Assembly (NCBI GenBank): GCA_015056125.1
Contig: SVGW01000011.1
Location: forward strand, 1 to 53,222
Direction of reading: 5' to 3'
DNA length: 53,222 nucleotides
Origin: Clostridiales bacterium
Lineage (GTDB): Bacteria; Bacillota; Clostridia; Christensenellales; Aristaeellaceae
Position numbers and translations under genes: made by a program. The notes beneath the pieces were generated by a model. It was not told the DNA's origin. It saw only the letters and a list, made by a program, of their open reading frames with translations, and did not search any database. Each line of letters opens with the position of its first letter. Position 1 is the stretch's first letter. Positions 16,341-24,339 of this stretch are shown here, in pieces.

Positions 16341-17090
16341 TCACAGCATATTCAGACCGCGCAGATAGCTCAGGCTCATTTCCACGCTTTTCACCGGATC
16401 CCCGGCGCATTGATCCTGCTCAATCACATATTCTTCGATACCGGCCTCCAAGGCTGTTTTCAAAATACCCTCAAACCAGAGATTGCCATATCCCACCTCG
16501 GCAAAGACAGGGCCGTTTTCGCCCCTGGTCATGTCCTTCAGATGCAGAATCTTCACACGGCTGCCTGTTCTTTCAAGGAAATGCCGCACATCCACGCCCC
16601 CGTGCTGAAGCCAGTAAGTATCCGGCATAAAAAACACATTTTCCCGGTCAAAGCCTTCCAGGAATAATTCCATCACGGTCTTTTGGCAGGATGTGCGCAT
16701 CCATTCGTTGGAATGGTTGTGATAGGAAAAGGTGAATCCCGCATCCCGGGCCTTTTTGGCAAACCGGTTTACCCGGTGGATATATTGCATCGCTTCCTCG
16801 CAGGTTTTCACATTGGAGCTGACCCCGATATCCCCAATATCGTATTCCCGGCAAAAGGCAAACAGCGCCTTTTCCTCTTTCTCAAATCCATCCAGATTGC
16901 CCAGGTATCCAATCACCCGGATGCCCTGAGCCGCGCAAGCCCCGGCGTATTCTTTAGCCATATCAAGCGGGCCAAAAAGCTGCGCCGTATGGCAGCCCAC
17001 TTTTTTAAGCCGCTGCAATGTGGCGTTCCTTTCATTTTCATCCTTTAACTGCTCTCTCACCGTATAAAGCTGCACGCCCAGCCGATTCAT
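16341..17090 (-). CDS. Sugar phosphate isomerase/epimerase (xylose-isomerase-like TIM barrel)
   Basis: A 249-aa protein of the AP endonuclease 2 / xylose isomerase-like family. It opens with LGVQLYTVREQL and has FSYHNHSNEW near residue 130, FMPDTYWLQHGG near 165, KILHLKDM near 190 and YVIEQDQ near 228, which supply the usual metal ligands (His, Asp, His, Glu). It is the first gene of the minus-strand operon, 107 nt from the divergent AraC gene. The substrate is unknown. Confidence 0.85.
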   Translation of the reverse strand: MNRLGVQLYTVREQLKDENERNATLQRLKKVGCHTAQLFGPLDMAKEYAGACAAQGIRVIGYLGNLDGFEKEEKALFAFCREYDIGDIGVSSNVKTCEEAMQYIHRVNRFAKKARDAGFTFSYHNHSNEWMRTSCQKTVMELFLEGFDRENVFFMPDTYWLQHGGVDVRHFLERTGSRVKILHLKDMTRGENGPVFAEVGYGNLWFEGILKTALEAGIEEYVIEQDQCAGDPVKSVEMSLSYLRGLNML

Positions 17091-17124
17091 AATGCCCCTC
17101 CTTTATTCCTTTCCTTTTGCTTTT

Positions 17125-17153
17125 ATTATAGCGCAGCGCCGCTGATTTTCTAT
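17125..17153 (-). promoter_or_regulatory. Activator-dependent promoter of the isomerase-beta-helix operon
   Basis: TATAAT (17130-17125) with a 17-nt spacer to a poor -35 (ATAGAA, 17153-17148). A strong -10 with a weak -35 is typical of promoters activated by AraC proteins. Confidence 0.55.
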
Positions 17154-17164
17154 CCCGCTGCTTC

Positions 17165-17183
17165 CGCAAAAATACGCAAAAAT
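17165..17183. promoter_or_regulatory. Candidate AraC operator (direct repeat)
   Basis: The 9-mer CGCAAAAAT occurs at 17165-17173 and 17175-17183, a 10-bp period that puts both copies on one helix face. The pair lies immediately upstream of the weak -35 of the minus-strand promoter, where class II activators bind, and between the two divergent promoters. Confidence 0.5.
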
Positions 17184-17195
17184 TTACAATTGATC

Positions 17196-17224
17196 TTGTT
17201 CTCTTTTCCTCGGTGTGATATACT
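17196..17224 (+). promoter_or_regulatory. Promoter of the second araC gene
   Basis: TTGTTC (17196-17201), a 17-nt spacer and TATACT (17219-17224). The implied leader is very short, about 12 nt. Confidence 0.5.
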
Positions 17225-17242
17225 TCCTTCAGGTGATCAATC

Positions 17243-18061
17243 ATGCTGTATCAACATCTGCTTATGGGCAACCGCCCCTATTTTGTGGGCATTTCCCGCA
17301 TGACGGGCTTCATGGAGCACAGGCATCCCGAATTGGAGCTGAGCTACTGCACCCGTGGGGCCTATGATATCTTTATCGGCAAAACCCTCCATCATCTGAA
17401 GGCGGGGGATTTGGCCATCGTGGGCCCCATGGCCTCTCATATGTTTCCCACAACCGGGGATCATAGTTGCCTGGCGTTGACAGTGAACGCTGGGCCGGCA
17501 TTGCTGGGAGAATACTTTGATCCCTTCACCAAGGCAGAAATCCCCTCCCCCGTTATTCATCTTTCCGCTTCTTCCCGGCATCAGCCCTTGAAAATGCTGC
17601 TGGATGAAATCATTCACCTTCGGCAAAATGCAGCCGATTTTTCAGAATTGACGGTCAAGGGCAACCTGTATAAGGCCTTTGGCTATATTCTTTCTCATTT
17701 TGTGACGGAGCATGGGGGAACAAATGCCAAGCGGCTTCGGGATGTGGCCAAGATCGAGCAGGCGCTGGAATTGATCCACGCCAATTATCCAGAGCCCCTC
17801 ACCATTGAATCCATGGCCGCCATCACCGGCTACGGAAAATCCAATTTCTGCAAGGTATTTAAGCAAATTACCGGCGACACTTTCCATAGCGTGCTCAACA
17901 GGCATCGGCTGGAAAACGCCTGCCTCCTGCTGGAAAGCTCCGCCCTATCCATTGATGATATCGCTCATCAGGTAGGGCTCACCGATGCCAAAACCTTCTG
18001 CCGCATCTTTAAGGCCGCCTACGGCCTTTCCCCCGGCGCATACAGAAAAAACCATGCCTAA
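17243..18061 (+). CDS. AraC-family regulator
   Basis: A 272-aa regulator. The N-terminal half is a cupin-like sensor (FMEHRHPELELSYCTRGAY, GDLAIVGPMASH). The C-terminal ~100 residues form the AraC DNA-binding domain: LTIESMAAITGYGKSNFCKVF, then SIDDIAHQVGLTDAKTFCRIF and the closing FKAAYGLSPGAYRK. AGGTGA lies 6 nt before the ATG. It is divergent from the isomerase operon and probably controls it. The deacetylase begins 24 nt downstream and may be co-transcribed. Confidence 0.88.
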   Translation: MLYQHLLMGNRPYFVGISRMTGFMEHRHPELELSYCTRGAYDIFIGKTLHHLKAGDLAIVGPMASHMFPTTGDHSCLALTVNAGPALLGEYFDPFTKAEIPSPVIHLSASSRHQPLKMLLDEIIHLRQNAADFSELTVKGNLYKAFGYILSHFVTEHGGTNAKRLRDVAKIEQALELIHANYPEPLTIESMAAITGYGKSNFCKVFKQITGDTFHSVLNRHRLENACLLLESSALSIDDIAHQVGLTDAKTFCRIFKAAYGLSPGAYRKNHA

Positions 18062-18084
18062 GCAAAGCCGAAAGGAGATATTCT

Positions 18085-18786
18085 ATGTTTCACGGAAAAA
18101 TGAAAGCCCTCACCTTCAGCTATGATGATGGCGTTACCCAGGATCAGCGTCTGATTTCCCTGCTCAATCACTACGGCATGAAAGCCACCTTTAATCTAAA
18201 CTCCGGTCTGTTAGGCAACCCCGGTTCCCTTTTGCGGGAGAATGTGACCGTGGCTCACGTAAAGCCCCGGCCCTGCGAAATCGCCGGTATCTATAAAGGC
18301 CATGAAATAGCCGCCCACACCCTCACCCATCCCCTGCTTCCTAAGCTGCCCGATGAAGAAGTGATTCGCCAGGTGGAAGAGGATCGGCTTGCCCTTTCCG
18401 ATCTGGCAGGATATGAAGTGGTAGGCATGGCCTATCCCGGCGGCGGGATCAATTTTGATCGGCGGGTAGCCGATGTGATCAAAAAGCATACCGGTATCCG
18501 TTACGCCCGAACCACTGTTTCCAGCTTCGCTTTCGATAAACAGACCGATTTACATCAATTCAAGCCCACAGTCTATCACCACGCAGAATGGAAACGCATG
18601 GAAGAAATGGCCGATCGCTTTTTAAATGAGCCTGCCGATTCTCCCCGCATTTTCTATATTTGGGGCCATGCCTATGAATTTGATATCCGCAATGAATGGG
18701 ATGCTTTTGAAAAGCTCCTTGCCCGTCTGGCCGGTCACAGCGATGTTTTTTACGGAACCAACCGGGAAATTCTGCTGAATGAATAA
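18085..18786 (+). CDS. Polysaccharide deacetylase-family protein (NodB-like)
   Basis: A 233-aa protein with the NodB-type motifs: TFSYDDGV near residue 12 (catalytic and metal Asp), HEIAAHTLTHP near 73 (metal histidines), GMAYPGGG near 112 and YIWGHAYEF near 190. It has no signal peptide, so it is cytoplasmic or acts on imported sugars. GAAAGGAGA precedes the ATG. It belongs to the same subfamily as the protein at 23511-24317, sharing the KALTFSYDDG and GHEI blocks and the WGH-YEF block near the C-terminus. It could act on a product of the AraC-linked cluster upstream. Confidence 0.85.
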   Translation: MFHGKMKALTFSYDDGVTQDQRLISLLNHYGMKATFNLNSGLLGNPGSLLRENVTVAHVKPRPCEIAGIYKGHEIAAHTLTHPLLPKLPDEEVIRQVEEDRLALSDLAGYEVVGMAYPGGGINFDRRVADVIKKHTGIRYARTTVSSFAFDKQTDLHQFKPTVYHHAEWKRMEEMADRFLNEPADSPRIFYIWGHAYEFDIRNEWDAFEKLLARLAGHSDVFYGTNREILLNE

Positions 18787-18820
18787 AACGCTTCATTAAA
18801 TACATTTCAAAAACAAAAGA

Positions 18821-18845
18821 CTGTCCCGCGGGGGCAGGATTTTCC
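18821..18845 (+). terminator. Weak terminator after the deacetylase gene
   Basis: CTGTCCC (18821-18827), loop GCG and GGGGCAG (18831-18837) with one T-G pair, followed by GATTTTCC. The T-run is short. Confidence 0.45.
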
Positions 18846-18894
18846 TGTTGCTTTGCCAATTACTTGATAGAATATCATGGAAGGGGGCCTTTCC

Positions 18895-19896
18895 TTGAAA
18901 ATGGCCATTGGCAAAATGCCCCACGGCCAGCGGAATCTGATCACCGATGTGCCCGGGGTGCTGGTGGGGCATCATACGGTGGATCGGGATGATTGCCACA
19001 CCGGCGTTACGGTGATCATGCCGCCCCGGCATAATCCTTTTACAGAAAAATTAACGGCAGCCTGCTGGGTGTTTAACGGTTTTGGCAAAACCCAAGGGCT
19101 GGTGCAGGTGGAGGAACTGGGCACCCTGGAAACCCCTATTGCCCTCACCAATACCCTGAATGTGGGCCGGGTACACGACGCACTGGTATCCTATATGGTG
19201 GATTTGTGCAAAAAGGATGGATTCCGCCTCACCTCGGTGAACCCCGTGGTGTGCGAATGCAACGACAGCCGCATGAGCAATATTGCCAAGCGGCCCATTG
19301 GGGAAAAGGAAGTGTTTTCCGCCATTGAAAGTGCCTCAGAAGATTTTGCCCAGGGCGCAGTGGGCGCCGGCCGGGGCACTACCTGCTATGGCATGAAAGG
19401 CGGGATTGGCTCTGCCTCCCGGCTGATGGAGATCGATGGGAAAACCTACACCCTGGGCGTGCTGGTGCAAAGCAATTACGGCAGCTCAGAAGCATTCAGG
19501 CCTGCCCTTCTCCCCGAAGGCCTTGCTGAATGCGATCAGGGCAGCATTATCCTCATCGTGGCCACTGATCTTCCGCTTTCCGCCCGGCAATTGAAGCGGG
19601 TGATCCGCCGCACATCGGTGGGCATGGCGCGGCTGGGCTCCTATATTGGCCACGGCAGCGGTGAAGTAACCGTGGGCTTTACCACCGCTCCCCGTTCTCC
19701 CCTGGGAGAAAGCTTCCAATCCCAGATGATGCTCAATGAAGATTTGATGAATATTCCTTTCCGGGCGGCAGGGGAATGCGCCGAAGAAGCCATTTTGCAA
19801 TCCATGTGGCATGCCAAGGCAGATGTGGCCCTGGATGGCGGGCGCATTCCTTCCCTGCACGAATTTTTACAAGAAATTAAGGAGGAACGGCAATGA
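18895..19896 (+). CDS. DmpA/P1-family aminopeptidase (peptidase S58)
   Basis: About 333 aa. The DmpA signature is clear: ITDVPGVLVGHHT near residue 20, VGRVHDALV, and the self-processing site GMKGGIGSASR near residue 166, where the serine becomes the N-terminal nucleophile of the beta chain. DmpA enzymes remove N-terminal D- or L-amino acids or beta-amino acids from peptides. The start is probably the TTG at 18895 (GGGGG at 7 nt), with an ATG two codons later; an earlier in-frame ATG at 18877 is less likely. It overlaps the aminotransferase gene by 4 nt. Confidence 0.88.
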   Translation: MKMAIGKMPHGQRNLITDVPGVLVGHHTVDRDDCHTGVTVIMPPRHNPFTEKLTAACWVFNGFGKTQGLVQVEELGTLETPIALTNTLNVGRVHDALVSYMVDLCKKDGFRLTSVNPVVCECNDSRMSNIAKRPIGEKEVFSAIESASEDFAQGAVGAGRGTTCYGMKGGIGSASRLMEIDGKTYTLGVLVQSNYGSSEAFRPALLPEGLAECDQGSIILIVATDLPLSARQLKRVIRRTSVGMARLGSYIGHGSGEVTVGFTTAPRSPLGESFQSQMMLNEDLMNIPFRAAGECAEEAILQSMWHAKADVALDGGRIPSLHEFLQEIKEERQ

Positions 19897-20735
19897 AAGA
19901 ACTGGGCTATTATAACGGCACAATCGGTGAACTGAGCGAAATGATGATTCCTATGGCGGATCGGGTATGTTGGTTTGGCGATGGGGTGTATGAAGCGCAG
20001 CTGTGCCGGAATTATCATATTTTCACCCTGGATGAGCATGTGGATCGGCTTTTCCGCAGCGCCGCGCTTCTCAAAATCGAAGTGCCCATGACCAAAGAAG
20101 AACTCAAACGGCTGCTCAATGAACTGGTGCAGAAAATGGACACCGGCGATCTGATGCTCTATTATCAGGTAACCCGGGGCAGCGGCAAGCGCAATCATGC
20201 CTTCCCCAAGGGTCCAGCCAATTTGTGGGTCACATTGACCCCAAAAACGCTGAACGATTCCACCGAGCCCGTATCCCTCATCACCGATGAAGATACCCGC
20301 TTCCTCCATTGCAATATCAAAACGCTGAATTTGATTCCCTCCGTGATGGCCAATCAGAAGGCGGTGGAAGCCGGTTGCTATGAATGCGTATTCTATCGTG
20401 CCGGTGGCCGAATCACTGAATGTTCCCACAGCAATGTGCACATCATCAAGGATGGTACCCTCTACACTGCCCCCACCGATCACCTGATCCTGGCCGGCAT
20501 TGCCCGTGCTCACCTGATCAAGGCTTGCAAAAAACTGGGGATTCCCGTGAGCGAAACCCCCTTTACGCTGGATGATCTCCAGAACGCCGATGAAATCATC
20601 ACCACCAGCTCCACCAATCCCTGCATCCGCGCCTGCAAAGTGGATGGAAAGGACGCCGGCATGAAGCGGGAAGATCTCTTTATGGCGCTTCACAAGGAGA
20701 TTATTGGAGAATTTTTATCTGATACCGCTGAATAA
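19893..20735 (+). CDS. Class IV PLP aminotransferase, probable D-amino-acid aminotransferase
   Basis: A 280-aa fold-type IV enzyme. WFGDGVYEA near residue 27 fits the family, and the PLP lysine is probably K143 in NIKTLNLIP. ECSHSNVHII near 180 and ITTSSTNP near 230 are also conserved. Length and motifs resemble D-alanine aminotransferase (Dat), which converts D-amino acids to keto acids. Branched-chain aminotransferase or aminodeoxychorismate lyase are alternatives within the class. Its place between two D-peptide hydrolases supports a D-amino-acid role. Confidence 0.8.
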   Translation: MKELGYYNGTIGELSEMMIPMADRVCWFGDGVYEAQLCRNYHIFTLDEHVDRLFRSAALLKIEVPMTKEELKRLLNELVQKMDTGDLMLYYQVTRGSGKRNHAFPKGPANLWVTLTPKTLNDSTEPVSLITDEDTRFLHCNIKTLNLIPSVMANQKAVEAGCYECVFYRAGGRITECSHSNVHIIKDGTLYTAPTDHLILAGIARAHLIKACKKLGIPVSETPFTLDDLQNADEIITTSSTNPCIRACKVDGKDAGMKREDLFMALHKEIIGEFLSDTAE

Positions 20736-20750
20736 GAAAGGATTTTTCCA

Positions 20751-21545
20751 ATGAAACTGTTTCTTTCCGCCGATATCGAAGGCACCACCGGCATCACCCT
20801 CTGGGATGAAACCGAAAACGGCCATTCCCGCTATCCCTATTTCGCCGAGCAAATGACCAAGGAAGTAAACGCTGCATGCCTTGGGGCCATGGATGCGGGC
20901 TGCGATGATATTCTGGTAAAGGACGCCCATGATTCCGCCTGCAATCTGATTCCTTCCATGCTGCCGGAGGATGTGCGTATCTTCCGGGGCTGGGGCAGCG
21001 ATATTATGAGCATGATGGCGGGCCTGGAAAGCGGCTACGATGGAGTTATCTTCACCGGCTATCATTCCGGTGCCGGAATGAATACCAATCCCCTGGCCCA
21101 CACCATGAATACCCGAAATAATTACGTACGCATCAACGGTATCATCGCCCCAGAGCTGATGATCAATAGCCTGACGGCTGCTTATCTTGGGGTGCCTGTG
21201 CGATTGGTGACAGGGGATCAGGGCCTGTGCGATTGGATGAAGCAAATAAACCCCCATATCGAAACCGTGGCCGTCAGCGAGGGCCGGGGCCGAGGCTCCA
21301 TTTCCATTCATCCCAATAAGGCTCTGCGCCTCATTCGGGAGGCCGCCAAGCGGGCCATGGAAAAGCCGGCGGCGGATTGCATGTTTCCTCTCCCCAACCA
21401 CTTCAAAGTGGAAATCTGCTTTAAAGATCATTTCAAGGCCAAGGGGGCTTCTTATCCCGGCGTGAAGCAAACGGGGCCCGCCACCGTAGAATTTGAAGCG
21501 GATGATTATATGGATGTGCTTCGGATGCTGGATAATGTATTGTAA
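20751..21545 (+). CDS. D-aminopeptidase DppA-like (peptidase M55)
   Basis: A 264-aa zinc peptidase of the M55 family. FLSADIEGTTGI at residues 4-15 supplies the metal Asp and Glu; DAHDSACN near 61, IFTGYHSGAGMN near 100 and SISIHPNKA near 180 match the rest of the family. Bacillus DppA releases D-Ala from D-Ala-D-Ala and longer D-peptides. It lies 15 nt after the aminotransferase gene, giving a three-gene D-peptide operon. Confidence 0.88.
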   Translation: MKLFLSADIEGTTGITLWDETENGHSRYPYFAEQMTKEVNAACLGAMDAGCDDILVKDAHDSACNLIPSMLPEDVRIFRGWGSDIMSMMAGLESGYDGVIFTGYHSGAGMNTNPLAHTMNTRNNYVRINGIIAPELMINSLTAAYLGVPVRLVTGDQGLCDWMKQINPHIETVAVSEGRGRGSISIHPNKALRLIREAAKRAMEKPAADCMFPLPNHFKVEICFKDHFKAKGASYPGVKQTGPATVEFEADDYMDVLRMLDNVL

Positions 21546-21673
21546 TCTTTGGGGCTGAAAAATGCATTTTTTTGAAAACACATGCTTCACCGCTTCCATT
21601 TTCGGGTAAATTCACGGTGAAAGCACCGGCGCTTGCGCCCCGTGGCACAGGCGCTTTTTAGGAGGAATGCAGG

Positions 21674-21991
21674 ATGAAAAAGAATGGCATGCCCACCTGC
21701 CCCGGCTGCGGCAGGCATTGCTCCCTTGCCCATCCCCGCTGTAAATACGGCCGAGATTATTGGGAGAAAATGCAAAGAAAAGAGCAGGAAGCCCCCAAGG
21801 AAAAAAGTCGCTTCAAGTGGGAAGGGCTGGTGGAAAAGGAGGGGCTCATCTGGCAATTGTTCCTGGTCAGCCGCAGCATGAAAAAAGCCCTTAGAAAAAA
21901 GAAGGTTGTAGAGGAAGATTTGCTTCTTCGCCTAAACGACCAGGAACAGCAGCAGCTTTCCGATCTTTTAAAAAAATTGGATGTAGATTGA
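21674..21991 (+). CDS. Hypothetical protein with N-terminal cysteine cluster
   Basis: A 105-aa protein I do not recognise. Residues 9-22 (CPGCGRHCSLAHPRC) look like a small metal-binding knuckle. The middle is strongly charged and the C-terminal 60 residues are predicted to be helical, ending in LLRLNDQEQQQLSDLLKKL, which resembles the tail of some small regulators. GGAGG precedes the ATG. The 128 bases before it hold short GC-rich inverted repeats but no element I can name. Confidence 0.6.
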   Translation: MKKNGMPTCPGCGRHCSLAHPRCKYGRDYWEKMQRKEQEAPKEKSRFKWEGLVEKEGLIWQLFLVSRSMKKALRKKKVVEEDLLLRLNDQEQQQLSDLLKKLDVD

Positions 21992-22018
21992 TTCAAAACG
22001 TGATTTCCCGGATATAAT
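21988..22018 (+). promoter_or_regulatory. Probable ferritin promoter
   Basis: TATAAT at 22013-22018 with TTGATT at 21988-21993; the 19-nt spacer is long, so the -35 is doubtful. It overlaps the stop of the preceding gene. Confidence 0.45.
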
Positions 22019-22058
22019 CATTATGTAAGCAATCTGAAAGAAAATGGAGGAAAAAAAC

Positions 22059-22571
22059 ATGTTGGATGCAAAAGTGGTCAAGCTGCTTAATCAGCAGGTG
22101 AATAAGGAATTTTACTCTGCCTATCTCTATCTGGATTTTTCCAATTACTATTATGATCAGGAACTCAATGGTTTTGGCAACTGGTATAGGATCCAGGCCC
22201 AGGAAGAACGGGATCATGCCATGCTGTTCCTCCAGTATCTCCAGAACAATGGCGAAAAGGTGGAATTGGAAGCCATTTCCAAGCCCGCAGTGGAGCTTAA
22301 AGACAACAAAACCGTATTGGAAGAGGGCCTCAAGCATGAGCGCTATGTGACCAGCCTGATCCACACCATTTACGAAGCTGCCTATGCGGTAAAGGATTTC
22401 CGCACCATGCAGTTCCTGGATTGGTTCGTAAAAGAGCAGGGCGAGGAAGAAAATAACGCGGATGGGCTCATCAAAAAATTCGAGCTCTACGGAAACGATC
22501 CCCGCAGCCTTTATATGCTGGACAGCGAAATGGCTGCCCGGGTGTATACCGCGCCCTCGCTGGTACTGTAA
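22059..22571 (+). CDS. ftnA: Non-heme ferritin
   Basis: A 170-aa four-helix ferritin that oxidises and stores iron in the cytoplasm. Diiron-centre residues are visible in NKEFYSAYLYLDF (E near 17), AQEERDHAMLF (E and H near 50) and the KEQGEEENNADGL helix near 130. The start at 22059 is preceded by GGAGG at 8 nt. It ends in a strong terminator and is probably a single-gene unit. Confidence 0.92.
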   Translation: MLDAKVVKLLNQQVNKEFYSAYLYLDFSNYYYDQELNGFGNWYRIQAQEERDHAMLFLQYLQNNGEKVELEAISKPAVELKDNKTVLEEGLKHERYVTSLIHTIYEAAYAVKDFRTMQFLDWFVKEQGEEENNADGLIKKFELYGNDPRSLYMLDSEMAARVYTAPSLVL

Positions 22572-22582
22572 AGAAGGGATGC

Positions 22583-22619
22583 AAAAAGGATACAGGTTCA
22601 TCGCCTGTATCCTTTTTTC
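22583..22619. terminator. Strong bidirectional terminator after ferritin
   Basis: A perfect 14-bp stem (22583-22596 with 22604-22617) with a 7-nt loop, with A and T runs at the base. Confidence 0.9.
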
Positions 22620-22633
22620 GTTCCAATCCCTCC

Positions 22634-22661
22634 TTGACTTTTTCCTCATCCGTGCTATAAT
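22634..22661 (+). promoter_or_regulatory. Promoter of the methyltransferase gene
   Basis: TTGACT (22634-22639), a 16-nt spacer and TATAAT (22656-22661). Confidence 0.75.
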
Positions 22662-22708
22662 GGTATTCCGTCATTTTTCCTGTTTTTTTGTGAAAAGGAG
22701 GGTTCGCA

Positions 22709-23476
22709 ATGATCGAAAGCAGCAAGCAAAATAAGAAAGCCTGGGAGTTCAACGCCTATGATTTCTGGCTAAAAGAATCGGGGCAGCCCGCAGAAAAAGC
22801 CCAAAAGATCCTGGCCAATCCCGCCCGTTCCCTGCGTTTTCATGCTTCGTATTTTTCTTCCTTTCAAGGCGTTAAAGTAGCCAATATCTGCGGCTCCTGC
22901 GGGAAAAAGGCCGTTGCTCTGGCAGCGCTGGGGGCGGATGTCACCGTTTTTGATATTTCTGAAGAAAACAAGAAATATGCCATGGAGCTTGCCCAGGCAG
23001 CGAAAGTCCCTCTCCATTACGAGGTATGCGATGTATTGGAAATTGATCTGAAAAAATATGCAGGCCATTTTGACGTGGTGTATATGGAAGGGGGAATCCT
23101 GCATTACTTTCATGATCTAAGCGCTTTCATGCAGATAATGGGCGCTCTTTTGAAGCCAGAGGGCTTCATGATCTTAAGCGATTTCCACCCCTTCCTAAAG
23201 ATCTATGATGTGCTGGACTTCCAGCAGCCTCTCCGGGGATATTTTTCAAAAGAAATATTTGAAGGAGAAATGCCCCATGCCCGTTTTTACGATGAAGAAA
23301 CCAGAAACACCTTTCCTAAATGCAGCCTGAGAAAATATACGATCAGCGAGATCATCAATGCGGTGATCCAATCCGGCTTTATCCTGAAAAAATTTGACGA
23401 GCACCCCGCCTGGACCAACCCGGACCTGCCGGGAGAATTCACCTTGATCGCAGCGCCATGCAAAACGCCAGACTGA
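22709..23476 (+). CDS. Class I SAM-dependent methyltransferase
   Basis: A 255-aa methyltransferase. The SAM-binding loop is VANICGSCGKKAVALAALG near residue 57, followed by VTVFDISEENKKYA (acidic residue binding the ribose), CDVLEIDL and the VVYMEGGILHYF strand. The target is unknown; the Methyltransf_11-like core does not fix a substrate. AAGGAGG precedes the ATG. It has its own promoter and terminator and is convergent with the next gene. Confidence 0.85.
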   Translation: MIESSKQNKKAWEFNAYDFWLKESGQPAEKAQKILANPARSLRFHASYFSSFQGVKVANICGSCGKKAVALAALGADVTVFDISEENKKYAMELAQAAKVPLHYEVCDVLEIDLKKYAGHFDVVYMEGGILHYFHDLSAFMQIMGALLKPEGFMILSDFHPFLKIYDVLDFQQPLRGYFSKEIFEGEMPHARFYDEETRNTFPKCSLRKYTISEIINAVIQSGFILKKFDEHPAWTNPDLPGEFTLIAAPCKTPD

Positions 23477-23495
23477 ACCAGCCTGGCGTTTCTTT
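23462..23495. terminator. Terminator between convergent genes
   Basis: AACGCCAG (23464-23471) pairs with CTGGCGTT (23483-23490), with an A-run before and T-rich sequence after. It overlaps the end of the methyltransferase gene. Confidence 0.75.
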
Positions 23496-23510
23496 CATTT
23501 CCTCTTTATT

Positions 23511-24317
23511 TTATTCAGGAAGCTCCACCGTAGCGCCGCCGGGAATACAAACGATCTGGTCATTCACCCGGATCCAGCATTCCGCCGCGCTGGGATTGTG
23601 CACAAAGCTATTGTCTGCGGCAAATTCCAGGCGCTTGAAATTTTCCATGCATTGCACATATTCCAGATTGGTGCAATACCAGATATCGTCCTTTCCGCCC
23701 ATCATCCGGCAGAAATCCTCGATGATATACCAGTTATCATTCGTATTGAATTCATAGCTGTGGCCCCACACATACATCAGCCTCAGATACTGATGCTTAT
23801 GATGGTCCAGCAGCTGCTGCCCAAGCTCCATAAGCCTGGGGCTTCTATGATGGCAGGTAGCCTCCCAGCGATAGAAATCCTGGGGCGCCTTGATGCTTTC
23901 CGTCACCGTAGTGACCCGGGCATACTTGATCCCCACCATGGGCAGCATTTCAACGATTTCGTCGCTATAGGAGCCGTTGGGATAGCTAAGCCCCGTCACA
24001 GGATACCCGGCGATCTTTTCCAGGGCCTTCCGGTCCTCCAGCAGTTCCTGCATCACCAGGGGAAGCGGGCAGCGTTCAATGGTGGGATGGGTCACCGTAT
24101 GGCAGCTGATCTCATGGCCCTGATATAGCGTTTTGGCTTCCTCAGGAGAAATCTTTCTTTCGCCGGTCATGAGGCCGCTGTTCAAATGGAAAGAACCCTT
24201 GCACCCGTTCTGATTAAAGATTTCCACCAGTCGGCGGTCATGGATGGTGCCGTCGTCGTAGCTGAAAGTGAGGGCCTTGAATTTTCCTCCGGGATAGCAG
24301 CAAAATACTCTTCTCAT
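23511..24317 (-). CDS. Polysaccharide deacetylase-family protein, second copy
   Basis: About 268 aa with NodB-type motifs: FKALTFSYDDGT near residue 15, GHEISCHTVTHP near 68, GLSYPNGSYSDE near 110 and YVWGHSYEFN near 185. It is a paralogue of the 18085-18786 protein with an extra C-terminal ~35 residues. No signal peptide. AGGAGG lies about 9 nt before the ATG at 24317. It begins 22 nt after the ABC ATPase gene and is probably the last gene of the exporter operon. Confidence 0.85.
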   Translation of the reverse strand: MRRVFCCYPGGKFKALTFSYDDGTIHDRRLVEIFNQNGCKGSFHLNSGLMTGERKISPEEAKTLYQGHEISCHTVTHPTIERCPLPLVMQELLEDRKALEKIAGYPVTGLSYPNGSYSDEIVEMLPMVGIKYARVTTVTESIKAPQDFYRWEATCHHRSPRLMELGQQLLDHHKHQYLRLMYVWGHSYEFNTNDNWYIIEDFCRMMGGKDDIWYCTNLEYVQCMENFKRLEFAADNSFVHNPSAAECWIRVNDQIVCIPGGATVELPE

Positions 24318-24339
24318 TTCCTTTTCCTCCTGCACTCTA

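Noticed and set aside
21546-21673. A riboswitch or structured RNA before the cysteine-cluster protein
   Set aside because: There are short GC-rich inverted repeats, but no conserved core of a known class and no terminator or ribosome-site pairing that I could make convincing.
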